Counted from the stretch's first letter, positions 26,416 to 35,798 are shown. The stretch is 51,273 nucleotides of DNA from Rhodococcus tukisamuensis NBRC 100609 (GCF_001894985.1 NZ_BCXG01000032.1:1-51273); one strand, 5' to 3'. The notes: generated from the letters alone by a model not told the origin. A program made the numbers and translations.

Positions 26416-27975
26416 GTGACCCTGTTGACCGACGAGCGCCCGACGCCCCACGTCGACCCCCGCGGTCACCTCTCCCCGGCGCCCCTGGCGCCCGAACCCA
26501 AGACCGGCCCGACCGACCGCTTCCGCGGCTGGGTTGTCACCGTGTTCCTCACCCTCGTGGCCGCGATCACCCGGTTCACCATGCTCGGCTACCCCACCGA
26601 CGCGGGCACCCCGGTGTTCGACGAGAAGCACTACGCGCCGCAGGGCTGGCAGGTGCTCACCAACGGCTGGATCGAGAACAACCCGGGTTACGGACTCGTG
26701 GTGCACCCGCCGGTCGGCAAGCAACTGATCGCCGTCGGCGAGGCGCTGTTCGGGTACAACGGCTGGGGTTGGCGCTTCTCCGCCGCGGTCGCGGGCACCC
26801 TGCTGGTGCTGCTGGTGATCCGGATCGTGCGACGGATGGCGCGGTCGACACTGGTCGGGGCGATCGCGGGGCTGCTTCTGATCGCGGACGGGGTCACCTT
26901 CGTCTCGTCCCGGATCGGGATGCTCGACATCTTCATGGCCCTGTTCGTGGTCGCCGCGTTCGGCTGCCTGATCGTCGACCGCGACGAGGTGCGGGCCCGG
27001 ATGGCTCGCGTCTACGCGGAGGGCCGGATCGGGGTCACCGACTACGGCCCCCGGCTGGGGGTGCGCTGGTGGCGGTTCGGCGCCGGCGTGATGCTGGGCC
27101 TCGCCTGCGGGACCAAGTGGTCGGGCCTGTACTTCATCGCGTTCTTCGGCCTGATGAGCGTGGCCTTCGACGTCGCCGCCCGCCGCCGCTACGGGGTGCG
27201 CCGGCCGTGGCTCGGCGCGGGCCTGCGCGACGTCGGACCCGCGCTGTACGCGCTGGTGGTCGTCCCCGTCCTGGTCTACCTGGCCACCTACTGGGCGTGG
27301 TTCGCCTCGGAGACCGGCGTCGACCGGCACGCCGTCGGAAACCAGCTCGGCTTCGACGGCAGCTTCTCGTTCGTCCCCGCCGCGCTGCGCTCGCTCTGGT
27401 ACTACAGCGGCAACGTGCTCGAGTTCCACGGCGGTCTGACCAACTCGGCGGGCAACCACCATCCGTGGGAGTCCAAGCCGTGGACGTGGCCGATGGGTCT
27501 GCGGCCGATGCTCTACTACTTCGCCGAGGGCGACGAGGTGTCCGGCTGCGGCGCCGCGAGCTGCGTCAAGGCCGTGATGCTGATCGGCACGCCGGCGATG
27601 TGGTGGCTGGCGCTGCCGATGCTCGGCTGGGCGTTGTGGCGCACCGTCGTGGGCCGCGACTGGCGCTACGCCGCGGTGCTCACCGGGTACGCCGCCGGGC
27701 TGCTGCCCTGGTTCGTCACGATGGACCGGCAGATGTACTTCTTCTACGCCGTCGCGCTGGCACCGTTCCTGGCCATGGGCCTGGCCCTGGTGTGCGGGGA
27801 GGTGATCGGCCGCGCCCGAGCGAGCTACGAGCGCCGCCGCACCGGCCTGCTCGCGGTCGCGTTGTACCTGGGCCTGGTCATCGCGAACTTCGCCTGGCTG
27901 TGGCCGATCCTGACGGCCGTCCCGATCACCCCGGAGATGTGGCAGCAGCAGCTGTGGCTGCCGAGCTGGCGGTGA
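26416..27975 (+). CDS. pmt: Protein O-mannosyltransferase (GT39)
   Basis: A 519-residue polytopic membrane glycosyltransferase that moves mannose from polyprenyl phosphate to Ser or Thr of proteins during Sec export. The catalytic Asp-Glu pair is at 69-70 in TPVFDEKHYAPQ, in the first outer loop. Other family motifs are NPGYGLVVHPPVGK, the RIGMLDIFMALF segment, and the C-terminal region of several helices ending LWLPSWR. The GTG start has no ribosome binding site and fits a leaderless transcript. Possible targets include exported proteins such as RpfB and the Ig-repeat proteins in this window; that is inference. Confidence 0.92.
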   Translation: MTLLTDERPTPHVDPRGHLSPAPLAPEPKTGPTDRFRGWVVTVFLTLVAAITRFTMLGYPTDAGTPVFDEKHYAPQGWQVLTNGWIENNPGYGLVVHPPVGKQLIAVGEALFGYNGWGWRFSAAVAGTLLVLLVIRIVRRMARSTLVGAIAGLLLIADGVTFVSSRIGMLDIFMALFVVAAFGCLIVDRDEVRARMARVYAEGRIGVTDYGPRLGVRWWRFGAGVMLGLACGTKWSGLYFIAFFGLMSVAFDVAARRRYGVRRPWLGAGLRDVGPALYALVVVPVLVYLATYWAWFASETGVDRHAVGNQLGFDGSFSFVPAALRSLWYYSGNVLEFHGGLTNSAGNHHPWESKPWTWPMGLRPMLYYFAEGDEVSGCGAASCVKAVMLIGTPAMWWLALPMLGWALWRTVVGRDWRYAAVLTGYAAGLLPWFVTMDRQMYFFYAVALAPFLAMGLALVCGEVIGRARASYERRRTGLLAVALYLGLVIANFAWLWPILTAVPITPEMWQQQLWLPSWR

Positions 27976-28152
27976 CAGTCACCCCTCGTCGACCCTCACC
28001 GGGCCCTGCCGCACCTGAATTCGTTTCCTGATCCGGAAGCCACATCCAGCACATCACTCGCCGGCGCGCGCGGCCTCGTGCAAACAGATGAGATCGGCCA
28101 TACTCGGATGGAACCGCTGGACGCCGTATGCCAACCGATGCCGGGGTGGTCG

Positions 28153-29295
28153 ATGATCTCAGTCGACGATTTTTCCCGCCTCGTGTCCGCGATCTACGCA
28201 TCGGCCGTCACGCCGGAGCAATGGGATCCGACCCTTGTCGAGCTTGTCCGCGCCTTTGACGGCGCCGGCGCCGGCTTGCTGACTTCGGCACCGGCGACCC
28301 GACAATCCGACGTCATGGTGCGTCAGGTCGGCGCCGACCCGTCCGCAAGAACGACCTACAACGAGTACTACGGTCGGCTCGACTATGTGGCGACAGCCGT
28401 GGAAAACGCTCCGGTCGGCCGAATTCACACCGGGACCGAACTGATCCTCCCCAACGTGCACACCGAGTTCTACGCGGACTGGTGCCGCCCCAACCACTTC
28501 CAGGACGGACTGTTCGTCCGACTGGCCGGTGGCACCCCGAGCGCATGGCTGGGGGTCGCCGCGCCTCGTGGCCCGGAACCCTTCGGAACCACCGACCGGC
28601 TGACGCTGATGAGGCAGCTGGTCCCGCACCTGAAACAGGCAATCCACACGCGGATGGAACTCGCGACCCTCGCGCAGCGCGAACATGAACTGGCCAGAGC
28701 AATCGACCAGTTCCAGCACGGCATCGTGGTCATCGGACCGGACTACCGAATTCTGCACCTCAACACAGCGGCCGAGACGATCCTCGTTTCCTGCGACGGC
28801 CTCCAACTCCGCCCCCATGGATCCATCGCGGCGACCCTCTCTCGGGCAGATCGAGAACTCCGCCGCCTCGTGTGCCTCGCGCTGGACACCCAAGAGGACC
28901 GTGTCCCCGAAGGCGGCTCATTTGCCTGCCCCCGCCCGTCCGGGCGACGCGGATACGCGGTTCACGTGGTTCCGCTCAGCCCCGACACCGACGGACTGAG
29001 CCATTCGACAGTGACCGCCCTCGTCCTGATCGTCGACCCAGAGCGTGAACCTGAACCGGACACCGCCGTCCTGCGCCGCCTGTACTCCCTCACCGACACC
29101 GAGGCGGAGGTCGCCATGCGGGTGGCTCGGGGCGAAGGACTGAAACCGGTTGCCGACGAACTCTCCGTGTCGATGACGACGATTCGGACTCACCTCCAGC
29201 ACGTCTTCGACAAGACCGACACACACCGTCAGGCCGAACTCGTCCGCGTCCTGCTCGCCATCGGTCCCTCGTTTCACGATGCCTCCCAGGACTGA
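28153..29295 (+). CDS. LuxR-type transcriptional regulator
   Basis: A 380-residue protein from the chosen ATG. The N-terminal 300 residues have no clear motif but contain a PAS-like stretch (AIDQFQHGIVVIGPDYRILH). The last 65 residues are a LuxR HTH (LTDTEAEVAMRVARGEGLKP, then MTTIRTHLQHVF). The start at 28153 has GGGGTGG just upstream; in-frame ATGs at 28138 and 28108 are alternatives. No phosphoacceptor domain is seen. The target is unknown. It converges with the BCCT transporter gene, leaving a 25-bp gap. Confidence 0.82.
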   Translation: MISVDDFSRLVSAIYASAVTPEQWDPTLVELVRAFDGAGAGLLTSAPATRQSDVMVRQVGADPSARTTYNEYYGRLDYVATAVENAPVGRIHTGTELILPNVHTEFYADWCRPNHFQDGLFVRLAGGTPSAWLGVAAPRGPEPFGTTDRLTLMRQLVPHLKQAIHTRMELATLAQREHELARAIDQFQHGIVVIGPDYRILHLNTAAETILVSCDGLQLRPHGSIAATLSRADRELRRLVCLALDTQEDRVPEGGSFACPRPSGRRGYAVHVVPLSPDTDGLSHSTVTALVLIVDPEREPEPDTAVLRRLYSLTDTEAEVAMRVARGEGLKPVADELSVSMTTIRTHLQHVFDKTDTHRQAELVRVLLAIGPSFHDASQD

Positions 29296-29320
29296 GGCTG
29301 CTGATCGCCTCGAGAACCTG

Positions 29321-30964
29321 CTAGTGACCGACTCGCTTGGCCCGTGTGCGGGGCCGCGGCAGTCGTCGCCGCTCCCGCTTCGCCTCGAGGATCATCGGGT
29401 CGTGGCACAGGTCGCGGTAGAGCGAGACGCACAGCCCGATCATCACCAGCACGAACGGTGCGGCCGCGATGATGGTCATCGTCTGCAGCCCGTTCAACGC
29501 GTCCTCGCCGCCGGTCCACAGCAGCAGCGCCGCGACGCCACCGGTCAGCAGACCCCAGAACACCACAACCCAGCGACTCGGCTGCAGGGTGCCGCGCTGC
29601 GAGAGCGAGCCCATCACCATCGACGCGGCATCCGCGCCGGAGACGAAGAAGATGGCGACCAGGATCATCACCAGGACCGTCGAGACCCCCGCCAACGGCA
29701 GGTTGTCCAGCATCCCGAACAGTTGGGACTCGGAACTGCCCCGCTCCGCGAGCGGGATGCCGTCGCGTTGCTCGCCGATGGCGGCGCCGCCGAACACCGA
29801 GAACCACAGCAGGCTGACCACGCTGGGCACCAGGATCACGCCGACCACGAACTCACGGATGGTGCGGCCGCGGCTGATGCGGGCCAGGAACATCCCGACG
29901 AACGGGGTCCAGGAGATCCACCAGGCCCAGTAGAAGATCGTCCACGAGGACAGCCACTCGGCGGTCTCCGGGTTGCTGGACGCCGCGGTCCGCGCGGACA
30001 TCTCGGCGATCTGGCCGGCGTAGGCGCCGAGGGTGTTCGGGATCAGGTTGAGGATCAGGACGGTCGGCCCCAGCACGAACACGAACACCGCCAGCACCAG
30101 CGCCAGCACCATGTTGATGTTGGAGAGCCACTGGATGCCCTTCGACACCCCGGAGACGGCCGAGGCGACGAAGGCGAGCGTGAGCACGGCGACGATCGAG
30201 ACGAGCAGCAGCGTGCCCGCCTCCTCGAGCCAGCCGGTGACCTCGAAGCCGGACCCGATCTGCAGGGCGCCCAGTCCGAGGGAGGCCGCGGTGCCGAACA
30301 TCGTCGCGAAGATGGCGAGGATGTCGATGACCTTGCCGATCGGCCCCTCCGCGCGGCGGCCGAGCAGGGCGATGAACGCCGAGCTGAACAACTGCTTGCG
30401 CCCGCGACGGTAGGTGCCGTAGGCCAACGCGAGGCCGACCACCGCGTACGTCGACCACGGGTGCAGGCTCCAGTGGAACATGGTGGTCGCCATCGCGGTG
30501 CCGACCCCACCGTCGGTGCCCGGCGGCGGGGTAACGAAGTGCGCCAGCGGTTCTGCCACGCCGAAGAACATGAGGCCGATGCCCATGCCGGCGCTGAACA
30601 TCATCGCGATCCAGCTGACGGTCTTGAACTCCGGCTTCTCGCCGTCCTTGCCGAGCGGAATCCGGCCGAACGGGCTGACCGCCAACCAGAGCGCGAACAG
30701 GACGAAGCCGGTCGCGGCGAGGATGAACAGCCAGCCGAGGTTGGTGACGAGCCAGTCGAGCGTCGAACTGGTGACCCGGTCCAGGCTGTCGGGACCGACG
30801 ATGCCCCAGATCAGGATGGCCGCGACGATGACCGCGGTGACCCCGAACACCACGAAATCCGTGCGGACGGCGCCACCGGCAGACCCCGCTCCACCGGTAC
30901 CGGCGGCTTCCGCGCGTTCGGTGGGGTCGGAATCTTGATCGGACAAATCGGTATTCGCCGCCAT
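29321..30964 (-). CDS. BCCT-family betaine/choline/carnitine transporter
   Basis: A 547-residue secondary transporter with 12 predicted helices. The glycine-rich SAGMGIGLMFFGVAEPL and the family signature with WAWWISWTPFVGMFLARISR are both clear. Such proteins bring in trimethylammonium compounds with Na+ or H+, often for osmoprotection. The Met of SAGMGIG is in the position of the substrate-path glycine-rich segment. An Ala/Gly-rich tail of about 35 residues precedes helix 1. There is no neighbour that would name the substrate. Confidence 0.93.
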   Translation of the reverse strand: MAANTDLSDQDSDPTERAEAAGTGGAGSAGGAVRTDFVVFGVTAVIVAAILIWGIVGPDSLDRVTSSTLDWLVTNLGWLFILAATGFVLFALWLAVSPFGRIPLGKDGEKPEFKTVSWIAMMFSAGMGIGLMFFGVAEPLAHFVTPPPGTDGGVGTAMATTMFHWSLHPWSTYAVVGLALAYGTYRRGRKQLFSSAFIALLGRRAEGPIGKVIDILAIFATMFGTAASLGLGALQIGSGFEVTGWLEEAGTLLLVSIVAVLTLAFVASAVSGVSKGIQWLSNINMVLALVLAVFVFVLGPTVLILNLIPNTLGAYAGQIAEMSARTAASSNPETAEWLSSWTIFYWAWWISWTPFVGMFLARISRGRTIREFVVGVILVPSVVSLLWFSVFGGAAIGEQRDGIPLAERGSSESQLFGMLDNLPLAGVSTVLVMILVAIFFVSGADAASMVMGSLSQRGTLQPSRWVVVFWGLLTGGVAALLLWTGGEDALNGLQTMTIIAAAPFVLVMIGLCVSLYRDLCHDPMILEAKRERRRLPRPRTRAKRVGH

Positions 30965-31048
30965 GCAGACTCACGTTGCTTGTCCGCACAGGCAATTGCA
31001 AGCCGACGCGGCCGGGGAATTGCCGGCCGGCCGCGCCGGTTTACGGCG

Positions 31049-31477
31049 TTACACTGCGGATTTGGAGCCGAATCGACCGCCCAAGAGCGCATCGATGCTG
31101 AGCCGGCCCGCACCGATCGCGGCGATCAGCAACGAGGAGACGCCGAGCGCCAGGACGAGTTCGTACCCGCCCTCGGAGACGAAGATGCCCTTGTCGATGT
31201 GCACGATGAAGAAGGCCCCGACCATGTCGAGGAACAGCAGGATCCCGGCGATCGGAGTGGCGATCCCGGCGATCAACGCGAAACCGCCGACCAGTTCTAC
31301 GGTCGCCGCGACGATCGCGGACACGTCCGGCAGCGGCGCACCCATGGCGTCGAATGCGGCCTGGGTCTTCGCAATTCCGTTGGTGAAGAACTTCTGCCAG
31401 CCGTGGGCGACGAAGATGACGCCGATGCCGACGCGGGCGACGAGCAGGGCGAGGTCCTTGAAAGCGCTGGATTTCAT
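31049..31477 (-). CDS. DoxX-family membrane protein
   Basis: A 142-residue protein with four likely helices and the DoxX motif LLVARVGIGVIFVAHGWQK, then GFALIAGIATPIAGILLFLDM. In mycobacteria DoxX forms a membrane oxidoreductase complex with SodA and SseA; other members differ. No such partner is here. A perfect 6-4-6 palindrome about 60 bp upstream (31537-31552) overlaps a possible -35 box. Confidence 0.88.
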   Translation of the reverse strand: MKSSAFKDLALLVARVGIGVIFVAHGWQKFFTNGIAKTQAAFDAMGAPLPDVSAIVAATVELVGGFALIAGIATPIAGILLFLDMVGAFFIVHIDKGIFVSEGGYELVLALGVSSLLIAAIGAGRLSIDALLGGRFGSKSAV

Positions 31478-31536
31478 CTACAGGTCCTTTGCTGTGCGCA
31501 CGGAAGGTCGGGAACGAGACCACCCTGACACAGGAT

Positions 31537-31552
31537 GGTTGAAGCGTCAACC
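31537..31552 (-). promoter_or_regulatory. Palindromic operator candidate upstream of doxX
   Basis: GGTTGA-AGCG-TCAACC is a perfect inverted repeat. On the minus strand it contains TTGACG, which could serve as the -35 box of doxX, so a bound regulator would block transcription. MarR-type operators have this size. No regulator gene is adjacent. Confidence 0.4.
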
Positions 31553-31579
31553 TTCCCGCGGGCGTGTCGGAAGCCGCCC

Positions 31580-31948
31580 TCACCGAGCGAGAACGCGCGC
31601 CGGACGCCGCCGGAAGTACCCGATCCAGGACGCCAGCACCACCGCCACCACCAGGAGCCGGACCAGGGTCACGGCGTCCACCGGGTAGAGCACCCCGGTG
31701 AGGTAGTGCGAGATGAACCCCGTCGACGGCAACTCCGGCTGGCCCGACATCCGCCGGGCCCAGTTCTCCAGGTCGGTCAGCGGGCATTCGTAACCCACCA
31801 GCACCGACCCCACGCCCCACGCCACCACCGCGACATGGAGGGCGATCGTCCGACGCCAGCGCCAGGCCAGGAACCCGCCGACCACCAGGTATCCGATGAA
31901 GGCGAGGTGGGCCGCGACGGTCGCCGCCTCGACCACCCGGTAGACCAT
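31580..31948 (-). CDS. DUF2784 membrane protein
   Basis: A 122-residue protein with about four helices and the DUF2784 pattern: HLAFIGYLVVGGFLAWRWR, then VGYECPLTDLENWARR and a TGFISHYL segment. The function is unknown. The ATG at 31948 is chosen for AAGGGG upstream; an earlier GTG at 31972 is possible. Confidence 0.8.
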   Translation of the reverse strand: MVYRVVEAATVAAHLAFIGYLVVGGFLAWRWRRTIALHVAVVAWGVGSVLVGYECPLTDLENWARRMSGQPELPSTGFISHYLTGVLYPVDAVTLVRLLVVAVVLASWIGYFRRRPARVLAR

Positions 31949-32014
31949 CGCCACCCCTTCGCCCCAGCCCACACAGTGTCCCAGCCCCCACGGTCGAGCG
32001 TAGTCCGGCGGCGC

Positions 32015-32374
32015 TTACGCGCCGCGGATCGCGGCGGCCACCAGTTCCCCGGCGACGTCGTCGCCCAGGCCCAGGTCGCGGATGGCGGCGACGTACGCGG
32101 TGGCCGCCCGCTGGGCCGCAGTCAGCGTCGGGTCGCCCGAGGACGCAACGAAGGAACCGGCTCGACCGCGGGTCTCGATCGCGCCGACCGCCTCGAGTTC
32201 CTTGTAGGACTTGGCGACGGTGTTCGGCGCCAGCCCCAACTCCTCTGCCAACGCACGCACCGTCGGCAGCTTGGTGCCGGCGATCAGTTCACCTCGGCGG
32301 ATCAGAGCGAGCACCCTCAGCTTCACCTGCTCGTAGGGCGGCGTCGCGGAGTCCGGGTCGATGACGATGCGCAT
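32015..32374 (-). CDS. GntR-family regulator (YtrA type, 119 aa)
   Basis: A short GntR protein with the winged HTH in the first 75 residues (PPYEQVKLRVLALIRRGEL, then LPTVRALAEELGLAPNTVAK) and a tail of about 45 residues. This is the size of the YtrA subfamily, which often controls ABC transporters. No ABC gene is adjacent here, so its target is unknown. Confidence 0.88.
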   Translation of the reverse strand: MRIVIDPDSATPPYEQVKLRVLALIRRGELIAGTKLPTVRALAEELGLAPNTVAKSYKELEAVGAIETRGRAGSFVASSGDPTLTAAQRAATAYVAAIRDLGLGDDVAGELVAAAIRGA

Positions 32375-32425
32375 GCGGCGAGGCTAGCCGGGCAAGCCCC
32401 GATCCAGCTCGCCGAACGCCGAGAT

Positions 32426-32854
32426 TCACTCGGCGAAGGCCTGCTCGAGCCCGTCGAACCAGGCGGCGTCCTCGACCAGGGCCCGGCTTCTCCAACCGTC
32501 CGGCGTGCGCACCAACTCGTGGTTGTACCAACCGCCGCAGAAGAACTGCCTGCCCGGCTTGACGACCATCGGGTTGAAGAACATCGCCCGCACCCGGGCG
32601 CCGTCGGCGGTGAACTCGACGTCGATGTTCGAGACGAAGTGCTGGGTCCGGGTGAACAGGTCGAGCATGGTCGTCAACTGCGCCACCACCTCCTCCACGC
32701 CGCCGCTCGGACCGCCGGTCTCGGAGTAGTCGATGGCCGCGTCCGGGGTGAACACCGTCCGGTAGAGCGCCCAGTCCTTGGTGTCGACGGCGTGCGCGTA
32801 GCGGGTGAGCAGGTCCGCGATCTCGATCCGGTCGGAGAGGGTCTGCAAGTCCAT
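32426..32854 (-). CDS. SnoaL-like / nuclear transport factor 2 fold protein
   Basis: A 142-residue protein of the SnoaL_4 type. It begins LSDRIEIADLLTRYAHAVD, followed by DWALYRTVFTPDAAIDYS, the usual pattern for the cone-shaped fold found in cyclases, dehydratases and hydroxylase partners. The C-terminal half has the expected RTPDGWRSRALVEDAAWFDG. The substrate is unknown. It lies 52 bp after the membrane protein gene on the same strand. Confidence 0.82.
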   Translation of the reverse strand: MDLQTLSDRIEIADLLTRYAHAVDTKDWALYRTVFTPDAAIDYSETGGPSGGVEEVVAQLTTMLDLFTRTQHFVSNIDVEFTADGARVRAMFFNPMVVKPGRQFFCGGWYNHELVRTPDGWRSRALVEDAAWFDGLEQAFAE

Positions 32855-32906
32855 GCAGGCAATGAAAGCGCACCACCCTCCCCGACCGCCGGAAAACCGT
32901 GAGGAA

Positions 32907-34067
32907 CTACGCCGTGCTGGTCACCGGACGTTCGCCGACCGACGGGATGCCACCGTCCTCGGATGCGCTGCGCGGCACGGTGAATGTCGCGATCACGCAG
33001 AGTATTGCGACGGCGAAACACGCCAGCGTGTACCAGAGGTTGCCGATCGGATCGCCGTTGTCGGTGACACCGTCGACCGCCCCGAAGAAGTCCGGCAGCG
33101 CGGTCGCCCACAGCAGGCCCATCACCGCGAGGTACACGACGGCGTACACCCGGACGAAGTTGTTCGAGTACGGCGGGACGTCAGCGGCGGTGCGCCGCAA
33201 CCGCGACCACTGGCGGGCCAGGAGCGGGATCGCGACGACCGTGATGGCGACCAGTTCGGCCGCGTACAGGAACCCGCGGACGGTGTCGCTGCCCATTCCG
33301 AAGACGGTCGCCGGGAGCGGGAGCACGAACACCCCGATCGAGGCGGTGAGACCGATCACCACGGTGCGCCACACCAGTGCGAGCCCGGAGAAGCGCCGGC
33401 CCGCATCGACGTGCCGGCCGACGAAGAACTGGACGCACAGAGCCAACGACATCGGCCACAGCGCCGCGAACACCACGACGCTCGGCAGCGGAACCGAATC
33501 GAAGAAGGGCAGGTTGACCTTGTTGTCGAGCGTCCACTCCCACCAGCGCAGCTGCGGCCCGAGCTGGTCGAAGATCTCGTAGAACGCGTGGTGGACGAAG
33601 CCGACGCACACCGCGCCGAGGAACACCCCGTAGCGCCGGAACACACCGAGCATGCGGACGATCTCGAACGCCAGCGTCGCCATCAGCGGATAGATGGCGA
33701 TGATGTAGAGCGGGAGTCGGCCCCACAGGAAGTCCACGGTGAACACGTTGTGCGCGAACATCGTGCCCAGGTATTCCTCGGTGCCGAATGTGGCCGGGAA
33801 GTAGATCGGCGGCTCGATTACGAACAGGAACGCGGTGGCACCGAACCACAGCACCAGGTTCGTGGGATCACCGTGCCGGCGAAGCCGCAGGATCGCGTAC
33901 ACGAGCGCGAGCACCGACCCGAGCACGATCATCCACTCGAGCACCGGCAGCGTCCAGTTCTCCAGCGCGGCCGGATTGCGCACCTCGAAGAGCCCACCGG
34001 CCTCCTCGCACGAGAAGCCCAGCCGGGTCGCGAGATCCGAGAAGGTGGGCGAACAGTGGTCCGACAT
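32907..34067 (-). CDS. Multi-pass membrane protein of unknown function (386 aa)
   Basis: About ten hydrophobic segments and several charged or aromatic motifs facing the membrane, such as FVHHAFYEIFDQLGPQLRWW. No transporter or enzyme family is recognised. The ATG overlaps the TGA of the gene upstream (34067) in the sequence TGATG, so the two are translationally coupled and probably act together. Confidence 0.8.
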   Translation of the reverse strand: MSDHCSPTFSDLATRLGFSCEEAGGLFEVRNPAALENWTLPVLEWMIVLGSVLALVYAILRLRRHGDPTNLVLWFGATAFLFVIEPPIYFPATFGTEEYLGTMFAHNVFTVDFLWGRLPLYIIAIYPLMATLAFEIVRMLGVFRRYGVFLGAVCVGFVHHAFYEIFDQLGPQLRWWEWTLDNKVNLPFFDSVPLPSVVVFAALWPMSLALCVQFFVGRHVDAGRRFSGLALVWRTVVIGLTASIGVFVLPLPATVFGMGSDTVRGFLYAAELVAITVVAIPLLARQWSRLRRTAADVPPYSNNFVRVYAVVYLAVMGLLWATALPDFFGAVDGVTDNGDPIGNLWYTLACFAVAILCVIATFTVPRSASEDGGIPSVGERPVTSTA

Positions 34068-35017
34068 CAGTTCGCCCCCGCGGGGACCGGCTCGGCCTCA
34101 GGCTTCTGCGAGTCCGCGGTGTACCAGCGGGTGCAGTCGTAGCCCGCGTCGTAACGGGTGAACCACTCGCCGGCGAGGACGGGCAGTTTCTCGTGTTCGG
34201 GCTTGTGCCCGGGCATCTGGCTGCGGATGGCGCCCCCGAGGGCGGTCAACTGCTGACCGATCGGCAGGCCGTCGAACGCTCGCGGCATCGGCCCCTTGGT
34301 CAGGTACGGCGCGAAGGCGGTGAGCACCTTCTGCTTGGCCCGGTGCCGGGCGAACATCGACATCGAGTCGACCTTCCGCTCGGACAGCGGAACGTGCTGG
34401 TTGAAGCCGGCACACGCAATCCGGATCGACTTCATCACGTGCGCGAAGATCGACGCGGCCATCCGCATCCGGTAGAGCTCGTTGCCGACGACGGAGTTGT
34501 AGATGATCAACGCCGAACTGCGGTGCTCGACCTCCTCGACGAAGTGCCAGAGGAACAGGGACGCGACCCGGTCGTCGCCGGGCCGGAACAGGGTGGCCTC
34601 GTTGTCGAGCATCAGCTTGAACACCGGAGTGAACGTGGCCTCCAGGTCGGCGGTGTACGCCAGCCGGTAGTTGATCGAGGTCCGCTCGGTGAGGAGGTCG
34701 AACTCGCCGGTCACGGCGTCGAGGGTGTTCTGCAGGCCGGGGTACCGCCGGATCAGCGCGTTCACGTGCTGGCGGTGTGCGGTGGAGTGGTGGCCCTCCT
34801 GGCGCATGAACGCGACTGCCTCCGCCGCGACCTCCGGATCGGTGATCAGCGGCTTCGCCTGCAGGATCAGCTTGACGATCATCTTCTCGAAGCCGATCGC
34901 GAGGAACGAGACCGCGTTGGACATGCTCGACCAGGCCGGGTTCTCCGGGTTCCAGAGGAAGGGGACGTCTTCGCCCTCGAACCCGAAGTCCATCTTCCGG
35001 GGTTTCAGTTCCGTCAT
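34067..35017 (-). CDS. Predicted metal-dependent hydrolase (PF10118-like)
   Basis: A 316-residue protein with paired helices carrying Glu and His: EAVAFMRQEGHHSTAH and LFLWHFVEEVEHRSSA. This EXXH-type pattern is seen in di-iron or metal-dependent hydrolase-like proteins of Pfam PF10118. The substrate is unknown. The ATG at 35017 is chosen for GAGG about 9 nt upstream. It is the first gene of a pair with the membrane protein and lies divergent from a TetR gene across a palindrome (35085-35114). Regulation by that TetR protein is likely. Confidence 0.82.
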   Translation of the reverse strand: MTELKPRKMDFGFEGEDVPFLWNPENPAWSSMSNAVSFLAIGFEKMIVKLILQAKPLITDPEVAAEAVAFMRQEGHHSTAHRQHVNALIRRYPGLQNTLDAVTGEFDLLTERTSINYRLAYTADLEATFTPVFKLMLDNEATLFRPGDDRVASLFLWHFVEEVEHRSSALIIYNSVVGNELYRMRMAASIFAHVMKSIRIACAGFNQHVPLSERKVDSMSMFARHRAKQKVLTAFAPYLTKGPMPRAFDGLPIGQQLTALGGAIRSQMPGHKPEHEKLPVLAGEWFTRYDAGYDCTRWYTADSQKPEAEPVPAGAN

Positions 35018-35084
35018 GCGCGATTCCTCGATTCGTCGATGCGTGCGAGCCCTGCCAGGGCAGGTGGAGGCCACCTTCGACGCG

Positions 35085-35114
35085 ATCATACAAATATGCG
35101 CGACTGCGTATGAT
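35085..35114. promoter_or_regulatory. TetR operator candidate
   Basis: ATCATAC (35085-35091) and GTATGAT (35108-35114) form an inverted repeat around 16 bp, in the 160-bp gap between the hydrolase gene (start 35017) and the TetR gene (start 35178). This is AT-rich against the local background and in the usual place for an autoregulated divergent operator. Confidence 0.5.
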
Positions 35115-35177
35115 GACTTTCGCTGAATCCACCGCGCCTCACGCCGCCCGCCGTCGCAGCCCTGGTACCGTCCGCCC

Positions 35178-35798
35178 GTGGCACGCAGACGTGGATGGGG
35201 TGGGCAACCGCCGGTCGATGACGACGAGGCGTCGCGCCGAATCGTCTCCACTGCAGTCGATCTGATCGGCAGAACGGGTTCGGCAATCAGCATTGCCGAC
35301 GTCGCGGAGTCACTCGGTGTCATCCGCCAGACGGTGTATCGGTACTTCCCCAGCGCGGATGTCCTGATGAAGGCGGCGGCGATCGCATCGGTCGACGACT
35401 TTCTCGATCGGCTGGCGCGGCAGGTACGTGGCATCGAGGATCCCGCCGAAGCAATGACCGAGGGCGTGGTCTACACACTGGCCGAGGTCCGTCGAACCCC
35501 CCATCTGGGCATCCTGCTCACGGGCACGTACCCGAACGTCCACCCCGACGGCATCACGTCCCCAGAGGCACGTGCCTTCGGAATGACGATGATCAGACGC
35601 TTCGACGTCGACTGGGAACGCCACGGGTACGACGACGACGCGCTTGGCGAACTCGTCGAGTACGTCCTGCGGACGATGCAGTCGTTCTTTGTCTCCCCGG
35701 GCAACCCGCCGCGAAGTGACGACGAGCTGCGAGGCTACCTGCGGCGCTGGATGGGGACGGCGATCATGGCCCAGACGCGGCGATCGGCAAGCAACTAG
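35178..35798 (+). CDS. TetR-family repressor
   Basis: A 206-residue regulator with the N-terminal HTH SIADVAESLGVIRQTVYRYF and a helical ligand domain. It starts at a GTG. It probably controls the divergent hydrolase/membrane-protein pair and itself through the palindrome at 35085. Its TAG stop shares the palindromic CTAG with the stop of the convergent PucR gene. Confidence 0.92.
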   Translation: MARRRGWGGQPPVDDDEASRRIVSTAVDLIGRTGSAISIADVAESLGVIRQTVYRYFPSADVLMKAAAIASVDDFLDRLARQVRGIEDPAEAMTEGVVYTLAEVRRTPHLGILLTGTYPNVHPDGITSPEARAFGMTMIRRFDVDWERHGYDDDALGELVEYVLRTMQSFFVSPGNPPRSDDELRGYLRRWMGTAIMAQTRRSASN

